Of a stretch of DNA of 64,000 bases, positions 52,752-64,000 are shown piece after piece. Origin of the DNA: Cacajao melanocephalus (lineage: Eukaryota > Chordata > Mammalia > Primates > Pitheciidae); the NCBI GenBank assembly GCA_963573385.1, contig CAUYLG010061881.1:1-64000 (forward strand). Reading direction: 5' to 3'. The notes under the pieces are model-generated. The model was not told where the DNA came from and did not search any database. It worked only from the letters and a program-made list of their open reading frames with translations. A program made the position numbers and the translations under genes. Positions within the stretch are counted from its first letter, which is position 1, and every line of letters starts with the position of its first letter.

Positions 52752-53425
52752 GCCAAAAAGTAACACGCTGGCGAGGTCTTGGAGAAAAAGAAACACTTAT
52801 ATGCTGTTGGTGGGAGTGTAAATTAGTTCGACCATCGCAGAAGATAGTGTGGCAATTCCTCAAAGACCTAAAGACAGAAATACCATTTGACCCAGCAATC
52901 CTATTACTGGGTATATACCCAGAGGAATATAAATCATTCTATTGTAAAGACACATGCATGCATATGCTCATTGCAGCGCTATTCACAACAGCAAAGACAT
53001 GGAATCAACCTAAAGGCCCATCAAGGACGGACTAGATAAAGAAAATATGGCACCTGTATACCATGAAATATTATGCAGCTATAAAAAGGAACAAGATAAT
53101 GTCCTTTACAGGGACATGGATGGAGCTGGAGGTCATTATCCTCAGCAAACTAATGCAAGAACAGAAAACCAGAAACCGCATATTCTCACTTATAAGTGAA
53201 AGCCAAATGATGAGAACACATGGAAACATATAGGGGAACAACACACACTGGGGCCCATCTGAAGGTGGAGAGTGGGAGGAAGGAGAGGATCAGGAAAAAT
53301 AACTAATGAACACTAGGCTTAACACCTGGATGATGAAATCATCTGTACAACAAACCCCCATGACACAAGTTTACCTATGTAGCAAATCTGCACAGTACCC
53401 CTGAACTTAAAGTAAAAGTTAAAAA
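52752..53425 (+). pseudogene. L1PA/PB 3' end with dead ORF2 C-terminus
   Basis: Primate-age L1: 'cacttatatgctgttggtggg', 'cctattactgggtatatacccagag', 'caagataatgtcctttacaggg', 'attctcacttataagtgaaagcc' and '3' UTR cacagtacccctgaactt'. The 62-codon frame at 52847-53035 is the ORF2p C-terminal segment (WQFLKDLKTEIPFDPAILLLG), with stops before and after. About 670 bases, 5'-truncated, not mobile. Confidence 0.93.
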
Positions 53426-53639
53426 AGTCAAATAAAATGAAGATAACCTAAAAGAACAGAAAAAAAACATAACTTTTTTAAGGTTAAAGTCTTCTTCTCA
53501 ATTACCATCAGTGACAAAAATCACACCTCAGCTTTTCCTGAGATAGTACCTATTTAAATACTAGAGCCCACTCTAATATTGACAGTCTCAGAGACTCTCC
53601 GGATTTAGGTCTTGAGAAATCTAGTCAGGAAATGGCAGC

Positions 53640-53740
53640 AGCATGGGTATTTGGAAAGACCCTGGGCTTCAGAGTCAGAAAAGTTTGAACCGTGTCTCCA
53701 TCACCCACTGACAGTGTGATACAGGGCAAGAGACAAATCT
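53640..53740 (+). mobile_element. MIR SINE fragment
   Basis: 'ccctgggcttcagagtcagaaaagtttg' followed by 'catcacccactgacagtgtga' matches the MIR 5' half. Confidence 0.7.
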
Positions 53741-53833
53741 CCAACATGAAAGTTGGCTGTATTTGTCAAATACAGAGTTGTATCTGATAATTCTAAAGTA
53801 AATCTGGAGCCTGACAGCCGACTTTCATGTTGG
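53741..53833. repeat. 93-nt inverted repeat (hairpin)
   Basis: Arms 53741-53760 (ccaacatgaaagttggctgt) and 53814-53833 are complementary over 20 nt with a single T/C (G-U compatible) difference. Spacer 53 nt. Confidence 0.93.
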
Positions 53834-54204
53834 TACAGATTTCAAAACATGGACTCTGAAGTCACTGTATAGAGACCTGCAAATGCCAGGAAGAAAAAGA
53901 GGTGACTATGAGCTCACAAAGAAGAGATGAGAGAATTGTGACTCAGCACTCCCGAAACAAAAGGCAGTCATAGGTGTTAAGTAAAACTAGTGCCTGGTCA
54001 AAAAAGGTTGGGAAATGCCAAATGAGACAAAACTAACCAGGCTTCTTTACTGCAGGACTTTTTGGGGCCTTTAAAATGCTAATGTGCACCATGAATATCC
54101 AACAGACTATACAATTTGCAATATATCACAATGTCATCCAGTGGTGACATTTTTGGTAAATCCGAATGATGGGGTAAAGGCACTATCCATGTGAAATAAA
54201 GAGA
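53834..54204. other. No gene recognised
   Basis: Unassigned. Confidence 0.4.
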
Positions 54205-54440
54205 GAGAGAGTGTTCCAGGCAGAGGGAATAATGTTTACAAAGGCCCTAAGGCTGGAAGGGGAATTGTGCACTCATGGAACTGAACGGTGAAAGGTTTGG
54301 AGGCAGATGAGCCCAAGGAAAAGCATATCTCGAGTGGAAGCCGGGGAAGAGAGGCCAGAGCTAGATAGTGCAGGGTCACGCAGGCTGCGGAAGTGTTTTA
54401 TTCCAGCCGCAGTGGGAAACTCCTGAAGGGTTTTCAACTT
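54205..54440 (-). mobile_element. L2 3' region, antisense
   Basis: 'gtgttccaggcagagggaataatg', 'caaaggccctaaggctgg' and 'aactcctgaagggttttcaac' are the antisense L2 landmarks. Confidence 0.8.
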
Positions 54441-54563
54441 GGAAGTTATGTAATCTAATGTATCCTCTAAGATCAGATTTCAGTTTCCTTCTCTGTAAAA
54501 TGGACATAAATAAGAGAATGTGTAAAAGGTGCTGAGTTGCTTGCCTGTGTCAAAAATGAATGG

Positions 54564-55010
<447 letters not shown>

Positions 55011-56635
55011 GGGTAGGAGGAAAAAATAAAGTGGGAGGTGCCTCTGGGAAGCCGCTGCAGTAAGAGCTAGTGAAGTGAAATGATGCCCTTGAGATAGGGA
55101 AAAATGGTCCAGCAGAGTTCTATTTTGGAGGTAGAAAGGACAGGACTCAATGATGGATTGGAAGCTGGGGCTGAGGGACTGGGAGAAGTCAAGCAGGACA
55201 TTCCTAAATCTCTGGGTTGAGCAACTAGGCAGGGATGGTGGCATCCACTGAATGGCACCCCTTGTGGAAGAGCAGCATTGGAGATACAGGCTTAGAGACA
55301 TGAACTCTGATCGCCGCAACACCCAGACGGCCACGGCAGGTAGGCAGGGGGAGTCTTCGTGAGGGCAGCAATCACATCTATCTTTCCTTCCGTTATATCT
55401 CCAGATCTCAGCCCCAGCCTCCTGATACATATTCAGAAAACATGTTTAAAGGTTGGTGAACAAAGGGAGGCTGAGAAACCCCAAAACCAAAGGCACTAGC
55501 GGGTGGACATGCTGCCATGTTTCAGGAGGCCACGAACGGTTCATCTACAAAGACTGGGTCACTGGATGAGCTAAACTGGGAGTGCCATCACTTCTAAACC
55601 TTGGCATGTATGATCAAGCGGGAGGTTGGGAACAGAACAAAAGACGGAAGTGAGCCACCCACTTCAGGGTAGGCTTCTTCCTTCAGAAGTCAGAGATGTC
55701 ATATGTGAGCCTTTCTTGGGTGGGTCTTGAGATGGAAAGGTTTGAACTGTGAGCTAAACGAGTGTGAAGGCCAGAGGAATCTGGTTAACTTGGGCTTTTT
55801 ATAAAATAAATCACGAGAAAATTGAGCTGTGCAACTCGGGGAAATGAGGAGGGAGGGATAGGGAGACGGGGAGAGAGGACACAGAGGATGGAAGGGAAAA
55901 ATGCCTTTACCAAGGCTATCTACCCAGCAAGCGTTCACGGGGTCAGCCTCCAGAGCTTGACCTCCCAGGCCAACCTTGACCATTGAGTCCTTGCCACGTT
56001 TTGAGCAGGCATGATGGACCCTCAGTCTCTCCACTTACCAAGTTGTAAATTAAAAGGCTGTAATTCCATCCAGGGGTTCTGGTGACATCATAAACCACAG
56101 AACCACAAGCTCAACTCACCAGAAGCCCCAAGATGGAATTACACCCTTTTTTTCCTAATCCAGGCAGCTCTGGTCACTGCCATTTTTTCATGATATAATA
56201 GAAGGGAGCAGTATTTTAACCATTTGTGTGGGGCCTTTCTCATGTGGCCCTAGGGCCCCATCTCTCCCGTCCTCTCCCACCCACCCCACTGGAAACCTTT
56301 CTGCTGAGGGTGCCCTTCAGGGATGCCCTTGACCTCCAAGGCTCTCCTTTCTCCAGGCTTCCTCCTCTCCCCTCTTCCCTCCATGTCTCTTCTATTCTTC
56401 CACCTCCTTCCAGGAGCTGGCAGTGCTCTGGCTTCTACCTTAAAATGTTGCTTTTTAAGAGAAGACCAGTCTCTTCTGGGTCTGTTAAGGCCCCAACAAA
56501 CAGATTTCATGATCTCCCTGGGATATGGTCCCCAACGTGGCATGAAAATGAAGTCCTGCTTTAAATGAATCAGGGAAGTTTACAGCTTAAAGGAGAATCT
56601 TTCTGAAAGCAAATGACTGCTTCCAGTGTCCTTCC
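55011..56635. other. No gene recognised
   Basis: About 1.6 kb without a named repeat. Open frames 54999-55430 minus (143 codons), 55699-56034 minus and 56226-56564 plus show no domain. Confidence 0.4.
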
Positions 56636-56855
56636 CCCCTCAAGTCCTAGCCTGGCACCTCCCTAGCTCATGGCGTGGTTAATTTCCCCCAAACACCATG
56701 GAGCAAACCTTGGTTGTTCCCATTTCTTTTGACATCCGGTTAGATCATGTTTCTTCCCTTTTTTAAATACCGGCTGGAAATGTGCTTCTTCAGCTGCTCC
56801 AATAAAAAAGCACTGGAAAAGGTGACTTCTCAAGCATTCACACAGGCTTCCCCAC
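56636..56855 (+). repeat. Direct duplication, copy 1
   Basis: From cccctcaagtcctagcct to 'caagcattcacacag' this is about 80 percent identical to 59868-60085, in the same orientation 3.2 kb away. Shared blocks include 'ggagcaaaccttgg', 'gttcccatttctttt' and 'ggaaatgtgcttc'. Confidence 0.85.
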
Positions 56856-56944
56856 CTTAGGCCTAGAGTTGATCCTTAAGTTCCTATGGAATCTTACCTA
56901 GAAGAAAATCCACAAGTGAGGGTAATCATAAAGAAAGCAATCTT

Positions 56945-57274
<330 letters not shown>

Positions 57275-57299
57275 CTATGTCTCCGAGACTTATACTATT

Positions 57300-57450
57300 C
57301 TTCATCCCTTGTACATAGATACTATTTTCTCCATTTTATGGATAAGGGAAACTGAGGCTCAGAGATATGGAGTATTTTCCCCAAAGCCACTAAGTAAAAC
57401 CCTTGGATTTGGTCCCAGTCTGCCTGACTCCAAAGCCTATACATGTGTTC
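57300..57450 (-). mobile_element. MIR SINE, antisense
   Basis: 'ttctccattttatggataagggaaactgaggctcagag' and 'gtctgcctgactccaaagcc' are strong antisense MIR landmarks. Confidence 0.88.
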
Positions 57451-57555
57451 TCTCTCCTGGAATTAAATATTTTGGGAGTAAATGTTGCATGTCCTTCCAA
57501 AAAGACTTTAACAATTCATTTTCATGAAACTTTTTTTTTATTTTAAAAGAGATAA

Positions 57556-57942
<387 letters not shown>

Positions 57943-58949
57943 TATCATGTGTGTTTTTTAAAAAGTAAGTTATTTCAAAAGAATTATAACTCCCCCCTAA
58001 CAAAAAAAAAATTGTTTAACTCCACATTGATATCATATGGCAGAAATGAAGCAGATCAGCGACTTTTTTATGAAGTGTCATCCACAAGACACTAGTATTT
58101 GAGACAGAGCTTACGGAAGAGTTTATGTGCACTAGTCCATCTGCCCGTGCTGTGTGTGGTGTGCAGCGTGAACCCTGGGCATCTTGGAGACATTCCCCTC
58201 ATGGCAAGAAGGACGCGAGCTGCAGAGAATCAATGCTTCAGGGACCAAGTGACTTCAGTACTTTGTAAAGCGTGATGATGTTACAGTTTCAGAGGGCTAC
58301 AGGTTTAGCATCTCATGAATAAGAAACACATTCAACATCGTTTCAGAACACTACCTGCAAACATTTGAGAACACAGCCATCATAGAGAAAAGCTGGGCTA
58401 CGACACACAAAAAGACTTAGCATAGGTTATGATTTCTTCAGAAAATGCATCTCTTTGTCTGGTGAAGCATGTGTTATGGATGGTTTCAGGAAGATGCGTG
58501 AGGCAGTGACCTAATTATTTTCCTCTAGCATCAGGGACAATAAATAACATCTTCCTAGAGAATGCAAATGGGGAAACACTGTCAGCAGATATTATATGAA
58601 TTCATAAAGTAGAAGTGGATGCCACACTGAACGAGCAGGCATCTTGCTTCTCCAACTTCAAAGTGAGTTGACAAAAATCTCCTAGTGATGGAGGACAAGT
58701 TATTCATTCCCACAACAAACATTTTATTACCAAATTAATCCCATATCATTGTACTGCATGATGGAAAATCATCATCATCTTCTAAATGTAGAAAGACAAT
58801 GAATTTGAAAACATCTTGTGGATTTTTCCCACAGCCTCAATGTCCAGGATTGCACTGGCTATGCGAACACACGAACCTGCAGGCAAAGGCAGCCTTGACC
58901 AACTGGAGAGGAAGCACCCGCCCTTCATGGCCTGACCCAAAAGCTCTGA
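57943..58949. other. Repeat-free kilobase; candidate conserved non-coding sequence
   Basis: No repeat recognised between the Alu and the next MIR. Several CpGs (58078-58280) and homeobox-type cores ('accaaattaatccc', 'gacctaattatt') are present. No open frame of note. Confidence 0.4.
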
Positions 58950-59180
58950 AAAGTTTTGCAGGGCAGGCTCCGAGGTCAGACAATCTAAGTCTGAGCTTGG
59001 CTGTGTGATCTTGAGCAAGGTTTTTAAACCATATGTGCATAACCCCCGTTTCCTTGACTGTAAATGAAAATAAGAGCGCCCCACCGACCTCATAGGCTTG
59101 TTGTGAGGATTAAATGAAGTCATCCACATAAAGTGCTTAGAACCGTGTGGAGTGAACACTCAATAAGTGAGAGATGCATG
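58950..59180 (+). mobile_element. MIR SINE, near full length
   Basis: 'aggctccgaggtcagacaatctaagtc', 'ttggctgtgtgatcttgagc', 'cataggcttgttgtgaggattaaatgaag' and 'gtgcttagaaccgtgtgg' then 'cactcaataagtg' cover the whole MIR. Confidence 0.92.
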
Positions 59181-59199
59181 CGCCTTTGCCGCTCCATTA

Positions 59200-59480
59200 G
59201 TACGTTTGCGTTGGCTGGAATTCTTGTCAGTGATCCGCATCCGACTCTAATTAGCTCACATAACTGAAAGGTCCAGGGGAGCACTGGCCACTGGTGCAGC
59301 TTGGTTTGGGGGCTCCAACGATACCATCAGGCCCTGGCCTCCCTCTCCATCTCTTACCTCTTCTTTCTCTAGTGTAGCTCCACTCTCAGACAAGTTGTCC
59401 CATCATGGTGGCAAGATGGCTGCACCAATGTCAGCCTATATCCTCCAGGTTCAAATCCAGCAGGAAAGAACATGACACAG
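59200..59480. repeat. Unassigned old dispersed repeat
   Basis: 'cataactgaaaggtccagggg', 'gctccaacgataccatcagg' and 'atggtggcaagatggctgcacc' are phrases I associate with a common mammalian repeat, but I cannot name the family. Confidence 0.4.
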
Positions 59481-59867
59481 GTTGCAGTATTGGAATATGC
59501 ACAAATTGGAATATGAATCACTGCCTGTGATTTCCCTCATCACTGACAAGGTTGAGCATGTTTTTGTATGTTTATTGGCATTTATAGTATTCAAGAATGT
59601 TAACCTCATCATTTTATTCCAAAGACTTCATGGTCATTGTACACAAAATGAGAGGAAAGTGTAATTTCTTCCAAGCAAACTGGTTTCCTGTGAGGGGTGT
59701 TCCAGGATCTGCCAAAATTAGAGGTACCTCCTCTTTTGGCACAAGCCCCTCACCCCCATGATCTGTCACTCATCTACAGCATTCTGTTAAAATGGTAATT
59801 CCAGTGTGGCCTCAATCCCTCCTGAAACCAGGGCAACACTCCAGCCTTTTCATCTCACATACTCTAC
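59481..59867. other. No gene or repeat recognised
   Basis: Unassigned sequence upstream of the second duplicate copy. Confidence 0.4.
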
Positions 59868-60085
59868 ACCCCTCAAGTCCTAGCCTCACACCTTCCTAGC
59901 TCCTGGGGACCCTAGCTTCCTCCAAACACCAAGGAGCAAACCTTGGATGTTCCCATTTCTTTTGGCATCCTGTTAGATGAAGATTCTGCCTTTTTCTAAA
60001 TCCTTGGTGGAAATGTGCTTCCTCAGCTGCTCCTACCCACAGCTCTGGAAGCAGTGACTTGTCAAGCATTCACACATTTTCTGAA
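59868..60085 (+). repeat. Direct duplication, copy 2
   Basis: Partner of 56636-56855. Clear divergence lies in 59890-59920 and 60025-60045; the best blocks are 59868-59885 and 59930-59965. Confidence 0.85.
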
Positions 60086-60319
60086 CACCATAGTTCCAGG
60101 GAGTTTGCTGCCCAGTGCCCCTCAGGAGCTGGAGCTGACAATTCTGCCCACGAACATGTTTGGTGCTTCTTGCTCAGCTCCCAAGCTGGTGTTAGTGTAG
60201 GTAAGGCCTGTTTTCTTTCAGGACTCGAATCAAGTGTCACCTGAACCTCCAAAACTGGGGTTAGTCATTCCCACCTCTCTACTCTCTAGCCACCTGGCTC
60301 ATGCTGTTAAGAGCTGAGA

Positions 60320-60455
60320 TGTCGGTTTCCTACCCACACTTTCCCCCACCAGACTTGGAGCTCCTGGAGGGTCCTTGAGTGCCTATACCTAGCCCAGCAA
60401 CCAACACAGAGTGTGAGCCAAGAAGATGTTGGCTGGTTGAGTGCCCTTGAATGAT
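60320..60455 (+). mobile_element. L2 3' end
   Basis: 'accagacttggagctcctggagggtccttgag' and 'cctagcccagcaaccaacacag' fit the L2 terminus; ends near 'gttggctggttgagtg'. Confidence 0.65.
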
Positions 60456-60804
60456 AGGATGTCCGTCTACACCTGAGAGCCCCATCCTCCTCAGGACGCC
60501 ACTGCAGGGCTTCCCAGGGTGTGGTATATGGCCTCATGGCTCAGTAAGGAGCAAGAAGACGTGATTGGGTTTTCTTTCTCTTCTTCCTCTTTTACCATAT
60601 TCTGTACCACCAAACACGGCCAAAAATAGTAGAAGACCACTAGCACAGTGATTGTAGATTTGGGAGGAAACACACAACTTGACAAACACTTATCATGGGC
60701 TTCCAACATGCAAAGTGCTGAAGCAGAAAGTAGGTATCACTCAGGTTGGGCTAGGTTTTGTTGTGGTTAACAAATAATCCCTAAATCCCAGTAAGTTTTG
60801 TTTT

Positions 60805-60805
<1 letters not shown>

Positions 60806-60839
<34 letters not shown>

Positions 60840-60840
60840 G
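60806..60840. repeat. (TTG)n trinucleotide repeat
   Basis: About 12 TTG units forming the modified tail of the antisense Alu that follows. Confidence 0.95.
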
Positions 60841-61130
<290 letters not shown>

Positions 61131-62029
61131 CCCCAGTAGCTTTTAACAACAAAAGTTTGTTTCTTGTACAGGATACATGTCCACTGTGGTTTGGTAGGGG
61201 TACTCAGGCTGATAGAGCAGAAAGTATCTCCAGTGTGATTGGTCAGCATCTCAGATGGGATAAGAACAATTAAATGACACATGTCATTTTCACTTCACAA
61301 CTCATGGGTCAGAACTAGGCCCCTGCAACCATAAGAGGACCAGAAAGTCCAATCCTTCCATATACAGGAAGAGGGCTTAATGAGCATCACTCAAGAGATC
61401 CATGGTAGGTAAGTTCTGGCCTTGTCTTTGACGGAGGGGTAAATAAAATGTACAGGCGGAATAGAAAGAATACCACTCATATGGACGCAGGCAGAAAGGT
61501 GGTGAGGGGAGGCTGTGGGTGGAATGAACACACTTCAGGGCCACTTGAATGTGTCACTCAATCTGCTGTACAAGAGCTGATTTGCTGCATGTGTATTATG
61601 TATCAGGTAAGCTCCTGTTCTAAGCTCTTGGATCATTTCATTAGGTCACTTAGGAACAACAAGCAAAGATGGATGATATCAGACAGCTCCAAGGAAACTC
61701 ACAGAACTGGAGGGAAAGCAGAAGAACGAGGCCTCCCACTGATAATCAGATCAGCTTCCAACAGCAGGGCCAAACCACAGCCCCTTCAGCTCCAGTTGTT
61801 TCCTTTCTTCAGGTCATGCAGGTTTCAGATTCCCAGCAGAGAGGCTGCTGGCATAGGTTGGGTTTTGGTGCAGCCTTGGTGAAGAAGGCAAGGCCAGAGC
61901 TCCCCAAATGGCAACCTCACTAAGACTGAATGTGGTAGGAACTTTCACCAGAGGGAAGGCAAGGAGCTCCTTCTGGAACAAGGGGAGTGACTGACAATTA
62001 CTTAGATAAAAAAGATGTTCATAAAAGCA
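61131..62029. other. No gene; source of an inverted copy
   Basis: Unassigned apart from 61697-61853, whose reverse complement recurs at 62445-62598. A weak antisense MIR piece may lie at 61585-61650. The 144-codon frame 61448-61882 crosses the duplicated part and has no domain. Confidence 0.45.
61697..61853 (+). repeat. Inverted duplication, likely source copy
   Basis: From cacagaactggaggg to gaggctgctggcat this matches the reverse complement of 62445-62598 with about 14 differences in 154 bases (about 91 percent). Confidence 0.93.
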
Positions 62030-62140
62030 CTTTTAGTCCAAATGGATTCTCACAACCATAACATGAGTATCTATTTCCATGTTTTCAGACAAAGAGACTG
62101 AGAGCCTCAAAGCCTAAGTAATGTCCCAATATCACAGTTT
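62030..62140 (-). mobile_element. MIR SINE, antisense
   Basis: 'ggattctcacaaccataacatgagtatc' and 'gacaaagagactgagagcctcaaagcctaagtaatg' are antisense MIR. Confidence 0.8.
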
Positions 62141-62141
62141 G

Positions 62142-62360
62142 TGTTGTAGTCTGTTCGGGCTGCTATAATAAAATACCATAAAGTGGGTGGCTTAGAAACA
62201 ACAGGAATTTATTTTGGACAGCTCTAGAGGCTGGGAAGTCCAAGATCAAGGCTCTAGCAAATTCAGTGGATGGTGAACACCTACCTGCTTTCTGGTTTAT
62301 AGATGGCACCTTCTCACTGTGTCCTCATTGACAGAAGAAGCTAACTAGCTCTCTGAGACC
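62142..62360 (-). mobile_element. MLT1-type MaLR LTR, antisense, truncated
   Basis: 'ctgttcgggctgctataataaaataccataaagtggg', 'aggaatttattttggacagc' and 'caccttctcactgtgtcctca' are the antisense MLT1A/B end. Homology stops at the Alu and I do not see it resume after it. Confidence 0.88.
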
Positions 62361-62363
62361 CCT

Positions 62364-62832
62364 TTTTTGTTTGTTTGTTTGTTTGTTTGCTTGAACAGGG
62401 TCTTGCTTTATTACCCAGGCTCTGGAGTACAGTGATGTGGTCATGCCAGCAGCCTCTCTGCTGGGAATCTGAAACCCACATGACATGAAGAAAGGAAACA
62501 ACAGGAGCTGAAGAGGCTGTGGTTTGGTCCTGCTGTTGGGAGCTGATCTGATTTCCAGTGGAAGGCCTGGTTCTTCCACTTTCCCTCCAGTTCTGTAAGC
62601 TTCACTGCAGCCTCAATCTCCAGGGCTCAAGTGATCCTCCTGCTTCAGCCTCCCAAGTGCCTGGGATTACGGGCATGTGCCACCATGCCTGGCTAATTTT
62701 TAAACTTTTTTTTGTAGAGACGAGGTTTTGCCATTTTGCCTAGTCTGGTCTTGAACTCCTGGGCTCAAGCAATCCTCCTGTGTTGGCCTCCCAAAGTGCT
62801 GGGATTACAGGCATGTAGCCACCGTCTCTGGC
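62364..62832 (-). mobile_element. AluJ, antisense, interrupted by a 154-bp insert
   Basis: A (TTTG)n tail (62364-62391), then 'cagggtcttgctttattacccaggctc' to 'gtggtcat'; the Alu resumes at 'cttcactgcagcctcaatctcc' and ends 'gccaccgtctctggcc'. The insert at 62445-62598 is not Alu. Confidence 0.93.
62445..62598 (-). repeat. Inverted duplication, inserted copy inside AluJ
   Basis: Reverse-complement copy of 61697-61853 placed within the right arm of the AluJ. No poly-A and no target duplication. Short microhomology at both joints: 'atgcc' at the left, and 'agcttc' against 'agtttc' at the right. Confidence 0.93.
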
Positions 62833-63569
62833 CTACTCCCATTTTTCATTGGCATTAAAAGGTGAAGAAGGAATTTGAAATTGCTACTAATCATGTGACT
62901 GCCATATTTGTAGAACACTTAATAGTCTACAAAGTGTCTTCTTATCCATGATCTCCTTGGTCTTCCTCAAACAGTGTGAGGTGGGCAGACCCTCTATCAC
63001 TCATCCTTTCTGTTGGATGATGACATGGTAGAGCTGGGCCCAGCATCCCTTGGTCTTGTCTTTCCATTGGAGGTGATGACCTGGTGGGGGCTGCCCTTTC
63101 AGGTGTAGGACTGTTTACTGGTCTACAGCATGGGGCTGATTGGTTGTGGTCAGCTTGAAGTTGGAGGGAAAGGTCGTGGTTGGAATTGACCAGTAACATG
63201 ACCTGTGTGGGGACCCAGAGCCTTTGAAAAAAGAGCTTGGTCTCTCAGCCATTCCTGGTAGTTTTCAGAAAGAAATCTCTATTCTTGTGTCTGGGAAATG
63301 TGTCTAGGTGTTACTTAATGGTGTTAAAAGAACTGGGAAGTGCAACTGCAGGGAAGGAAGCTCACATCCCTGCCACATGTGACTTAGGAGGCTCCTAACA
63401 AGTGTTTATCTTGTAAAATGGAAATCTGAAAACACATTTTCACACTTTGAGAGATACATGTGGACGCGAGTTAAAAGAACAGAGGGGCCGTGAGTATTGA
63501 AGCTTCTCTGCCACTCACCTTCAGCTTCCTGCTTGGATGTAGTTGGTGACCCCCACTTCCCCAAAGCTT
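62833..63569. other. No gene; weak MIR and unassigned sequence
   Basis: A diverged antisense MIR is likely at 62895-62995 ('gaacacttaatagtctacaaagtg' and 'cagtgtgaggtggg'). The rest is unassigned. Confidence 0.45.
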
Positions 63570-63800
63570 GGAGGCAATACCATGTGGGGTTGACCAGTTG
63601 TCTCTGGCATCCATTGTCTGGATTCAAATCCCAGTACTGTTTGCGCTGCTCTGTGATTCTAGGTGAGATATTTATCTCTCTGAGTCTGTTTTCCTCTTAG
63701 TAAAATGTGCTCACCTTGTGGGCATGAAGATTAAGTGTGCTAATACACAGAAAGCAGCTATAACAGTGCTTGGTATATAGGAGATATTCAGAGACATTTC
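63570..63800 (+). mobile_element. MIR SINE, near full length
   Basis: 'gtctctggcatccattgtctggattcaaatcccagtact', 'gtctgttttcctcttagtaaaatgtg' and 'aacagtgcttggtatataggagat' cover MIR end to end. Confidence 0.92.
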
Positions 63801-63811
63801 AGTAAACAGTA

Positions 63812-63930
63812 AATTGGAGAGACTGCGTGACTCATCTAAAGGTACGCAGTTAGGAATTGAGTGAGTCAGAATCCAGACTTAGATTGGAATCCAGATTCTG
63901 AATGATTCTTCTTCATGCCATACTACCTCT
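63812..63930 (-). mobile_element. MIR SINE, antisense
   Basis: 'gactgcgtgactcatctaaaggtacgcagttaggaattgag' and 'cagacttagattgg' read as antisense MIR, directly following the plus-strand MIR. Confidence 0.65.
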
Positions 63931-64000
63931 CAGAGGGGACTGAAGGTCCTGGTAGAAATGAGGCTGGTGTTTCACTTCACTTCCCATTAAAACTTTCCCA

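Noticed and set aside
52847..53035. 62-codon frame resembling a real protein segment
   Set aside because: It is the C-terminal part of a dead L1 ORF2, not a host gene; listed under the L1 element.

Overview
This window is primate, almost certainly human, nuclear DNA. The evidence is about 21 Alu copies (AluJ, AluS-like and one AluY/Sc-like), THE1/MST/MLT1 MaLR LTRs, primate L1 3' ends (L1PA/L1PB type) and a background of old mammalian repeats (MIR, L2, L1M, MER5A, a MER8/Tigger-like element). I find no protein-coding gene, exon series, rRNA, tRNA, operon or CRISPR array. The longest open frames (up to 176 codons) lie in repeats or show no recognisable domain, so I read the window as intergenic or deep-intronic sequence. 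Family names come from recognising consensus features by eye; subfamily names and edges are approximate except where a target-site duplication (TSD) fixes them.

Layout. 0-3 kb: an L1 tail, then an unusually long L2 copy with recognisable reverse-transcriptase motifs, split by an unassigned insertion and an MLT1 LTR. 3-9 kb: an MLT1, an antisense L2, an Alu, and an L1 split by an MST LTR and a (TG)n tract. 9-16 kb: MIRs, six Alus, an L1M 3' end, and a strong hairpin next to a 31-bp tandem duplication. 16-27 kb: MIR, L2 and L1M relics, an MST LTR with a perfect 5-bp TSD, a rearranged L1 with a 5' inversion and a perfect 51-bp tandem duplication, two MLT1 LTRs, a short antisense L1 with an 18-bp TSD, and an 80-nt inverted repeat. 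27-45 kb: the least repeat-dense part, with a CpG-rich segment near 27.1-27.4 kb, a THE1 LTR, a MER8-like DNA transposon and an L1M relic. 45-54 kb: two MaLR LTRs (one split by an Alu), two long L1M 3' UTR relics, a CTCF-like motif and an L1PA/PB tail. 54-64 kb: L2, MER5A, Alus, a 215-bp direct duplication 3.2 kb apart, and an old AluJ interrupted by an inverted copy of sequence lying 0.6 kb away.

Nothing here behaves as a multi-gene system. The most notable content is structural: an inverted templated insertion in an Alu, local direct and tandem duplications, three hairpins, and a few repeat-free, CpG-bearing segments that may be regulatory.
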